Assembly: GCA_030634925.1 (NCBI GenBank)
Contig: DAOVZV010000033.1
Location: forward strand, 1 to 8,547
Length of the DNA stretch: 8,547 nucleotides
Reading direction: 5' to 3'
Source of the DNA: Sulfurovum sp.
GTDB taxonomy: Bacteria; Campylobacterota; Campylobacteria; Campylobacterales; Sulfurovaceae
Under the pieces are notes generated by a model. That model searched no databases and had not been told where the DNA came from. It saw only the letters and a list, made by a program, of their open reading frames with translations. This document shows, one piece after another, positions 1-6,139 of this stretch; position 1 is the first letter of the stretch, and each line of letters starts with the position of its first letter. The translations under genes and the position numbers were made by a program.

Positions 1-1
1 A

Positions 2-1108
2 CTAGAAGATATTGAGATGAAAAATATAGTTACACAGTTTATCAAGTATGAAGTAGGAAGTGAAGAGGGTGTAACAGCTCTTTTGGTTGATACTTTACTT
101 AAAGATATTGAGTTACCTGTAGGTGTGAGAGCATTTTTGGATGATTTGGATATTGGTAATCTAAGTGCTGAGTCCAATGTAGGAGAAGAGGAGCTAGAAG
201 ATTTAGCAAAATCATTAATCAAAAAATCTGGCTTCTCTTTGGTTGTAGGAAGTGACCTTTATTCACACCCTCAATCAGCTAATATAGCAAAACTATTGGC
301 ACTATTAGAGAAATATGCACACTTCAATATCGTATGTATCCCACCATCTAGCAATGCTATGGGTGTATCTTTGATTTGTGATTTGGATGATGAGATAAGT
401 GGTAGTAGTGTAGGATATAATGCAAAAGCAGACTTTACATTATCAGCTTTAGGTGATGGTGATTTGGATATGCCATCACTTGTTCAGCAAGAGGGTACTA
501 TGACTACAATCGACAAGAGAGTAGTTAGTATAAATGCAGGAGTATCTTATGGTGGTTATGAGCTAAATGATATAGCCAATGCTTTGGGTATCATATCAGA
601 AGAGACTATTGATTATACAGAGTCTTTGCCTACTGATAGTGGATTTAGTGAAGTCGAGTTTGATACTCTTCCTGACTCTTTTGCTATTACAGGAGAAGAG
701 AATAGAGGTTATCTATTAAACTCTATGAAAGCTTCTGTTCATACTGCTTTTGATGAAGTCTCAGAGATAGAAGCTTTTGATGGGGCTGTAGTATATAATT
801 GTAATCCATCAGAGCATTTTTCACCATTTACAAACTTGTCCAAAGAGTTGTCTTGTGATATATATCTATTGGGTTCTGCTCAATTTGCACAAGTAACAAA
901 GCTTCAAGATGGAGATAAAATCACATTTACCATAGATAATGTGGTATTTGAACGAGTGTTTAAGATTGACTCATCTATGAAAGGAACAATAGCATTGAAC
1001 CCTACTTATGATATGGGATTAAGTACGCCTTTGGTATCCTCTTATAGATTTAGTAGATTAGAGTTTAGCAAAATGAATAATGAAAAAGTAGGAAATAATA
1101 ATGAGTGA
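2..1108 (+). CDS. NuoG-like protein (paralog of the NuoG C-terminal half), 5' end outside window
   Basis: The frame is open from base 2 to TGA at 1106-1108. An ATG at 17 would give 363 residues, but there is no in-frame stop upstream. Similarity to the neighbouring NuoG already begins about ten residues after that ATG (FIKYEVGSEEG against FVHKAGLEEA, NuoG residue 438 on), in the middle of the molybdopterin-oxidoreductase-like domain. I therefore think the true start lies upstream, although an AGAAG at 4-8 could be a weak ribosome site. Residues (from ATG 17) 109-185 match NuoG 584-660 at about two-thirds identity by hand count, including ICDLDDE, LSALGDGDLD, QQEGTM and YGGYELND. No iron-sulfur ligand motif is seen; the only Cys are 107, 121, 262 and 280. 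It overlaps nuoG by 8 bases and sits where nuoF is usually found. Its role is probably structural or accessory in the peripheral arm of complex I; this is inference. Codon use matches its neighbours, so recent transfer is unlikely. Confidence 0.85.
   Translation, partial: LEDIEMKNIVTQFIKYEVGSEEGVTALLVDTLLKDIELPVGVRAFLDDLDIGNLSAESNVGEEELEDLAKSLIKKSGFSLVVGSDLYSHPQSANIAKLLALLEKYAHFNIVCIPPSSNAMGVSLICDLDDEISGSSVGYNAKADFTLSALGDGDLDMPSLVQQEGTMTTIDKRVVSINAGVSYGGYELNDIANALGIISEETIDYTESLPTDSGFSEVEFDTLPDSFAITGEENRGYLLNSMKASVHTAFDEVSEIEAFDGAVVYNCNPSEHFSPFTNLSKELSCDIYLLGSAQFAQVTKLQDGDKITFTIDNVVFERVFKIDSSMKGTIALNPTYDMGLSTPLVSSYRFSRLEFSKMNNEKVGNNNE
1090..1093 (+). promoter_or_regulatory. Ribosome binding site of nuoG
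   Basis: AGGA lies 7 bases before ATG 1101, inside the end of the upstream gene. It supports 1101 as the nuoG start over the next in-frame ATG at 1128 (residue 10), which has no purine-rich site in front of it. Confidence 0.6.
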
Positions 1109-3581
1109 AGTAGAGACTTTAGATAATATGATAAGTATCACCATTAATGGCACAGAGTTTAGAGCAAAAGAGGGTGAATTTATCCTCAATGCTGCTCGTG
1201 CCAATGATGTTTTCATACCTGCTATATGTTACTTGACAAGATGTTCACCCACTTTGGCGTGTCGTATCTGTCTTGTAGAAGCAGATGGGAAACAGGTCTA
1301 TGCTTGTAATGCCAAAGTAAAAGAGGGAATGTCTGTAACTACTGATACTCCCAATATTTTGGAAGAGCGTAGAGCAATCATGGAGGTATATGATGTCAAT
1401 CATCCTCTCCAATGTGGTGTATGTGACCAAAGTGGTGAGTGTGAACTCCAAAACTATACACTAGAATTAGGTATAGATAGTCAATCATATATGATACCAG
1501 ATACCAAAAGAGAGACGGCAAATTGGAGTTCTATACTTCATTATGACGCAGGTCTTTGTATCGTATGTGAGAGATGTACTACCGTCTGTAAAGATATGAT
1601 AGGTGATAGTGCTATTACTACTGTCAAAAGAGGTGGGGCTGTATTATCAAAAGATTATAAAGATACTATGCCAAAAGATGCCTACTCTATGTGGAATAAA
1701 CTACAAAAATCAGTTATCGCTCCTAGTAGTGGTACTGGTGAGACTAACTGTTCTGATTGTGGTGAGTGTATCGCAGTTTGTCCTGTTGGAGCATTGGTAA
1801 GTAGAGATTTTGTATATAGTACAAACGCGTGGGATTTGACTAGAATACCTGCTGTATCTGCTCACTCTAGCGATGGTAGTCAGATATATTATGAGGTTAA
1901 GCCTACATCTATAGCAGATAGAACACCAAAAATATATAGAGTAACCAATGAGTGGAGTTATAGCACATTAGATGGTTCTGCTAGATTTGGTTATGATTTT
2001 GAAAATGCTGGAGTATCTAAAGATAAAGAAGCATTTGCAAAAGCTATAGAAGCATTTGGCAAAGCAGAGACTATTCGTTTTAATTCTATGATTACAAATG
2101 AAGAGGCTATGATGCTTCAGACTCTCAAAGAGGAAAAAGGTATCAAGCTATACAATCCTGAAGTAAGAGCATTCCAAAAATTCTTGAGCTACTATAATGA
2201 TGCTTCTGGAAACTCACTATATACTACAGATACAGACGCTATTATGAAAAATAGTGATTTTGTTATATCTGTGGGTATGGCTATGAGAAATGACTCTCCT
2301 GCTATGAAGTATGCTTTCAACAATGTACAGAAGATGAACAAAGGTGCTGGTCTATATTTCCACCCAGTTGGAGATACTCTTATTCCTACATTTGGCAAGA
2401 GTATAGAGAGTTTTGTTCACAAAGCAGGACTTGAAGAGGCTTCACTTTATCTAATACTTGATTTATTTGCTGATGCAGAGAAATTACCAAGTGCTGTCAA
2501 AGATTATATTGCTAGTTTCAAGCGTGAAGAGAAAGAGACTATCAAAGAGAAAGTAATCAAGACAGTTACTGAAACAGTAGTAAACGCAGATAGTGGTGAA
2601 GAAGAAGAGGTAAGCAAAAAAGTTACAACTATGGAAGATAAAGAGATTACAGTCACTCGTAATGGACTTATAGATATTTTAGGTAACGACTCTAGTAAAT
2701 TTGATGCTATATTTGAGAAGATGATGAAGAAAAAAGCCAATTTCTCACTTATGATAGGTGAAGATTTCTACTATCACAAAAAAGCTTCTAATCTAGCCAA
2801 ATTGATAGCGCTTATCGAAGCTACAACTTCTATCAAAGTAGTGATGACTCCTCCAAAATCAAATGCATTAGGTGTTGCTTTGATATGTGATTTGGATGAT
2901 GAAGCTACAGGATATACTATCGGATACAATGAAATAGGTGACTTTAGACTATCAGCACTAGGTGATGGAGATTTGGATATTCCAGCTTTCAATCAGCAAG
3001 AGGGTACTATGATATCTATTTCAAAAAGAGTATTACCTACAAATGCAGGACTACCTTATGGAGGATATGAACTCAATGATATTATGAGTGAGCTAGTATC
3101 ATCTCTTGATAATACTATAGATTGGACACCTCTACTTCCAACAGCCAAAGGTTTCAAAGAGGTATCTTTTGACTCATTACCAAATAGTTATACCAATGAG
3201 GGTGTAGATAATCGTGGTTATAGATTGAGCGTAACATCTGTAGATGTAGAGCTTCCAGTAGTAGATAAGTTTGATGAGAGTGATGTCCTTGAAGGTGAGA
3301 TAGCTTATAGATGTAATCCTGCTAGACAGTTCAATGACTTTACAGATAAAGCCAATCAAATCTTTGAGACATTCTCACTATATGCAAGTCCAGACAAAGC
3401 CGAGTCTCTAGGAGACAAGGTCGAAGTTGTATTTGCAAATGGTACGATAGAACTAGATGTGGTAGCAGATGAAAAAATCAAAGGTGATATAGTAGAAGTA
3501 CCAGATTTTAAGTCAGCTAAAGATGTATATAGTCTCTTTGGTGAGTCTAGATACCAAACCGTAACAATCAGAAAGGTGTAA
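1101..3581 (+). CDS. nuoG: NADH-quinone oxidoreductase subunit G (complex I iron-sulfur protein)
   Basis: 826 residues; electron-transfer subunit of the complex I peripheral arm. Residues 11-80 are a plant-type ferredoxin domain with N1b ligands C43, C54, C57 and C69. H101, C105, C108 and C114 form the His-ligated N5 motif. C153/C156/C159/C163 and C217/C220/C223/C227 followed by PVGAL make two CxxCxxCxxxC motifs. C153/C156/C159 with C227 match N4; the other four would ligate a further [4Fe-4S] cluster, as in the ferredoxin-like part of [FeFe]-hydrogenases. The N7 ligands of E. coli/Thermus NuoG are absent: residues 248-297 contain no Cys. From about 240 to 826 there is a divergent molybdopterin-oxidoreductase-like domain, with EGT (634-636) and a KRV motif near 642. 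A charged Lys/Glu-rich stretch (474-520) interrupts it and is missing from the upstream paralog. The gene starts within the previous gene's end, and the stop is one base from nuoH. Length fits Campylobacterota NuoG as I remember them. Confidence 0.95.
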   Translation: MSEVETLDNMISITINGTEFRAKEGEFILNAARANDVFIPAICYLTRCSPTLACRICLVEADGKQVYACNAKVKEGMSVTTDTPNILEERRAIMEVYDVNHPLQCGVCDQSGECELQNYTLELGIDSQSYMIPDTKRETANWSSILHYDAGLCIVCERCTTVCKDMIGDSAITTVKRGGAVLSKDYKDTMPKDAYSMWNKLQKSVIAPSSGTGETNCSDCGECIAVCPVGALVSRDFVYSTNAWDLTRIPAVSAHSSDGSQIYYEVKPTSIADRTPKIYRVTNEWSYSTLDGSARFGYDFENAGVSKDKEAFAKAIEAFGKAETIRFNSMITNEEAMMLQTLKEEKGIKLYNPEVRAFQKFLSYYNDASGNSLYTTDTDAIMKNSDFVISVGMAMRNDSPAMKYAFNNVQKMNKGAGLYFHPVGDTLIPTFGKSIESFVHKAGLEEASLYLILDLFADAEKLPSAVKDYIASFKREEKETIKEKVIKTVTETVVNADSGEEEEVSKKVTTMEDKEITVTRNGLIDILGNDSSKFDAIFEKMMKKKANFSLMIGEDFYYHKKASNLAKLIALIEATTSIKVVMTPPKSNALGVALICDLDDEATGYTIGYNEIGDFRLSALGDGDLDIPAFNQQEGTMISISKRVLPTNAGLPYGGYELNDIMSELVSSLDNTIDWTPLLPTAKGFKEVSFDSLPNSYTNEGVDNRGYRLSVTSVDVELPVVDKFDESDVLEGEIAYRCNPARQFNDFTDKANQIFETFSLYASPDKAESLGDKVEVVFANGTIELDVVADEKIKGDIVEVPDFKSAKDVYSLFGESRYQTVTIRKV

Positions 3582-3582
3582 T

Positions 3583-4632
3583 ATGGAAACAACACTAGTA
3601 GAAAATTTACCAGAGGTAACTGCTTTAGGTGTAATCATAAAGGCCATTATTATTTTGGCAGTGATTTCAGCTTTGGCAGGTTTTGGTACTTATATTGAGA
3701 GGAAAGTACTTGCATTTATGCAAAGACGACTAGGACCTATGCATGTAGGACCTTTTGGACTACTACAGATAGCAGCAGATGGTATCAAACTCTTTACAAA
3801 AGAGGATATCGTACCACAAAATGCAAACAAGTTGATATTTAAAATAGCTCCTGCTATTACAGCTGCAACGGCATTTATTGCACTATCTTCTGTTCCTGTA
3901 TTTCCAGACTTTACTATACCAGAGATGGTATTTGGTGTGACTATTCCATTGGTAGGTGGTGTTTTTGTACCATCTATTGCGTCTGATATAAATATTGGTA
4001 TATTGTTTGTACTTGGTATGATGGCAGCTGGATTATATGGTCCACTTCTTGCAGGTATGTCTCAGGCAAACAAATGGGGTATCATCGGTAGTGCAAGAAC
4101 AGCAGTACAATTCTTATCTTATGAGGTAGTAACAGGATTATCTATACTAGCTCCTATTATGATTGTAGGTTCACTATCTTTTGTAGATTTCAACAACGCT
4201 CAAGCAGGTGGAATAGGTTCATGGCTTATATGGCAACAGCCTGTAGCATTTGTACTATTCCTAATCGCAGGATTTGCAGAGACCAATAGAACACCATTTG
4301 ACTTACTAGAGCATGAAGCAGAGGTAGTATCAGGATATGCTACAGAGTATTCAGGTATGAGATGGGGTATGTTCTTTATCGGAGAGTATGCCAATATGAT
4401 TACAGTAGCTATTATAGCTTCTATAGTATTCTTGGGTGGATATGATTCAAGTTATGAGTTGGGTTGGTTGATGATTATACTCAAAATATCATTCTTCTTC
4501 TTCTTGATGTTATGGGTAAGAGCAGCATGGCCTCATGTTAGACCAGACCAATTGATGTGGTTGTGTTGGAAAGTATTAATGCCAATAGCAGTAATCAATA
4601 TTGTGGTTACTGGTATCGTGATAATGGTATAA
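3583..4632 (+). CDS. nuoH: NADH-quinone oxidoreductase subunit H
   Basis: 349 residues with about eight hydrophobic segments; the inner-membrane subunit at the foot of the peripheral arm that forms the quinone chamber with NuoB and NuoD and begins the proton path. The family signatures are clear: YIERKVLAFMQ at 37-47 and GPFGLLQIAADGIKLFTKED at 56-75. The acidic loop has TNRTPFDLLEHEAEVV at 234-249, then SGYATEYSGM at 250-259 with glutamates E243, E245, E247 and E255. Near the C terminus is WPHVRPDQLMWLCWK at 316-330, where many bacteria have PR-x-R-x-DQLM; H318 replaces the usual Arg. The start ATG is one base after the nuoG stop and is preceded by AAAGG (3572-3576) with 6-base spacing, so it is probably co-translated with nuoG. 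The loop after the second membrane segment (about 105-135) is longer than in E. coli, but similar lengths occur elsewhere. Confidence 0.97.
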   Translation: METTLVENLPEVTALGVIIKAIIILAVISALAGFGTYIERKVLAFMQRRLGPMHVGPFGLLQIAADGIKLFTKEDIVPQNANKLIFKIAPAITAATAFIALSSVPVFPDFTIPEMVFGVTIPLVGGVFVPSIASDINIGILFVLGMMAAGLYGPLLAGMSQANKWGIIGSARTAVQFLSYEVVTGLSILAPIMIVGSLSFVDFNNAQAGGIGSWLIWQQPVAFVLFLIAGFAETNRTPFDLLEHEAEVVSGYATEYSGMRWGMFFIGEYANMITVAIIASIVFLGGYDSSYELGWLMIILKISFFFFLMLWVRAAWPHVRPDQLMWLCWKVLMPIAVINIVVTGIVIMV

Positions 4633-4639
4633 GGGGGAG
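4633..4639 (+). promoter_or_regulatory. Strong ribosome binding site of nuoI
   Basis: GGGGGAG, preceded by AA from the nuoH stop codon, lies just before ATG 4642. It is one of the most G-rich ribosome sites in the window and fixes the nuoI start. Confidence 0.6.
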
Positions 4640-4641
4640 TT

Positions 4642-5265
4642 ATGAGTTTAGAACAATTTAAAAACAGAACCGTCGGTACACAAGTGTACAAAACGCTTGA
4701 TTTGGGAGAGACTCCAAAGAGTGGTATGGATAGATTTAAACAAGTAGTAAAGAGGACTTTTAGTCTTGAACTATTTGTAGGTCTTTGGGTCACTATTAGA
4801 GAGATGGGAAATGCTCTTTTTGGTGGCAATATGCATACTGTAAAATATCCATTTGAAAAGCTACCTATATCTCCTAGATATAGAGCAATTCACGATATGC
4901 TTAGACTACTAGAGAGTGGTCACTATAGATGTATTGGATGTGGACTTTGTGAGAAGATTTGTATCTCAAATTGTATCTCTATGGATACCCGATATGATGA
5001 AAATCAGAGAAAAGAGGTAAGCGAATATACTATCAACTTTGGTAGATGTATATTTTGTGGATATTGTGCAGAAGTTTGTCCAGAGTTGGCTATCGTTCAC
5101 GGTGGTAGATATGAGAATGCTTCAGAACAGAGAGCAGGATTTTCGATATTTGAAGATATGCTCACACCTATCGACAAGCTAAACCTACAACAAGAGTATG
5201 ATGGATTTGGTGCAGTAACACCAAATGCTGATGAAAATATCAAAAAAACACCATTAGCATATTAG
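4642..5265 (+). CDS. nuoI: NADH-quinone oxidoreductase subunit I (2x[4Fe-4S] ferredoxin-type)
   Basis: 207 residues. It carries the two [4Fe-4S] clusters (N6a and N6b) that pass electrons from NuoG towards N2 in NuoB at the quinone site. Motif one is C97-xx-C100-xx-C103-xxx-C107 and motif two is C136-xx-C139-xx-C142-xxx-C146 followed by Pro. The fourth Cys of the first motif is followed by Ile instead of the usual Pro, and an extra Cys (C111) lies four residues further on. Residues 36-66 form the amphipathic/hydrophobic N-terminal helix that anchors NuoI on NuoH, followed by VKYPFEKLPISPRYR. After the second motif, a 55-residue tail without Cys runs to the end. The gene begins 9 bases after nuoH, and its TAG stop (5263-5265) lies within the nuoJ ribosome site. 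Confidence 0.97.
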   Translation: MSLEQFKNRTVGTQVYKTLDLGETPKSGMDRFKQVVKRTFSLELFVGLWVTIREMGNALFGGNMHTVKYPFEKLPISPRYRAIHDMLRLLESGHYRCIGCGLCEKICISNCISMDTRYDENQRKEVSEYTINFGRCIFCGYCAEVCPELAIVHGGRYENASEQRAGFSIFEDMLTPIDKLNLQQEYDGFGAVTPNADENIKKTPLAY

Positions 5266-5274
5266 GAGATTAAA

Positions 5275-5838
5275 ATGTATGAAATTGTAGCCTTTTACCT
5301 ATTTTCGGCTTTAACAATAGGACTTTTTTCTGTTACAGTAATGAGTAGTAATTTACTATATGCTATGACATCTCTAGCAGCAGGTATGGTACTTATATCA
5401 GGCTTCTTCTTTTTATTAGGAGCAGACTTTTTGGGTGCAGTTCAGCTTATTGTATATGTGGGAGCTGTTATGGCTCTATATTCATTTGCTATGATGTTTT
5501 TTGATGCCACTAGAGACATCAAAGAGAAAAATACAAATGACGCTTTGGTATTTTTGCTAGGAGGAATGAGTGCATTGATGTTAGTATTGATGTTTTCAGC
5601 ACCGATATTTAGTGAAAATGTACAAGCACTATATCCTATGACTGAGGGTGTGGGTAACGCACAAGATGTAGGTATGGTATTGTTTACCAAATACCTAATA
5701 CCATTTGAAGTTGCGGCATTGATGCTTTTGGTTGCTATGATATCAGGTATCATCCTAGCAGGTAAGAAGATGGATAGCAGTCTTACAGAAGATATGGATG
5801 CAGATGATGAAATTATGATTGTAAAGGATGAAAAATGA
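5275..5838 (+). CDS. nuoJ: NADH-quinone oxidoreductase subunit J
   Basis: 187 residues and five predicted membrane helices; a small membrane-arm subunit next to NuoH, K and A. The most conserved helix is present as FLGAVQLIVYVGAVMALYSF (52-71), which in solved structures carries a pi-bulge involved in coupling. VLFTKYLIPFEVAALMLLVA (135-154) matches the last conserved helix. The end (163-187) is hydrophilic and acidic and should face the cytoplasm or membrane surface. AGGAG at 5264-5268 lies 6 bases before ATG 5275. The gene ends in an ATGA overlap with nuoK. An antisense open frame covering much of it (5442-5852) has no ribosome site and is a shadow. Confidence 0.95.
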   Translation: MYEIVAFYLFSALTIGLFSVTVMSSNLLYAMTSLAAGMVLISGFFFLLGADFLGAVQLIVYVGAVMALYSFAMMFFDATRDIKEKNTNDALVFLLGGMSALMLVLMFSAPIFSENVQALYPMTEGVGNAQDVGMVLFTKYLIPFEVAALMLLVAMISGIILAGKKMDSSLTEDMDADDEIMIVKDEK

Positions 5839-6137
5839 TAGGACTCTCTCACTACCTAATAGTGTCAGCGATTATCTTCTCTATCGGATTAGTCGGTGTA
5901 CTAAGAAGAAGAAATCTATTGATGCTATTTTTCGCAACAGAGGTAATGCTAAATGCAGTTAATATCGCATTTGCTGCTATCTCTCACTACTACAATGATT
6001 TGACTGGTCAGATGTTTGCCTTTTTTATCGTCGCTATCGCGGCTAGTGAAGTGGCAGTTGGACTAGGATTACTGATAATCTTGTTCAAAAAATATGGAAG
6101 TCTTGACCTTGACGACCTAGCAAATATGAAAGGGTAA
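5835..6137 (+). CDS. nuoK: NADH-quinone oxidoreductase subunit K
   Basis: 100 residues, the usual family length, with three membrane helices. The two buried glutamates needed for proton translocation are at E36 (FFATEVMLNAVN) and E72 (AASEVAVGLGLL), the same numbers as in E. coli NuoK. The cytoplasmic loop has the basic run RRR (24-26), typical of the subunit. The start codon overlaps the nuoJ stop as ATGA (5835-5838), with AAAGGA at 5823-5828, which points to translational coupling. The nuoL start follows two bases after the TAA stop. No unusual residues were seen. Confidence 0.96.
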   Translation: MIGLSHYLIVSAIIFSIGLVGVLRRRNLLMLFFATEVMLNAVNIAFAAISHYYNDLTGQMFAFFIVAIAASEVAVGLGLLIILFKKYGSLDLDDLANMKG

Positions 6138-6139
6138 TA

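Noticed and set aside
17..19. ATG 17 as the true start of the first gene
   Set aside because: The frame is open upstream to the window edge and the similarity to NuoG is already mid-domain here, so a start outside the window is more likely; the AGAAG at 4-8 leaves some doubt.
1603..1800. A 65-residue + strand open frame inside nuoG
   Set aside because: It is an out-of-frame reading of the Fe-S motif region; nuoG is continuous here and there is no separate ribosome site.
3895..3987. Long loop in NuoH between the second and third membrane segments as a possible novel insertion
   Set aside because: Longer than in E. coli, but NuoH of several other bacterial groups has a similar loop, so it is not convincing as a novelty.
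4533..4829. A 98-residue - strand open frame across the nuoH/nuoI junction
   Set aside because: It is antisense to two well-supported genes and shows no recognisable motif; treated as a shadow.
5442..5852. A 136-residue open frame on the - strand opposite nuoJ
   Set aside because: It lies fully antisense to a clear nuoJ/nuoK reading, has no ribosome site and a Ser/Ile-rich composition expected from reading AT-rich membrane-protein DNA backwards.
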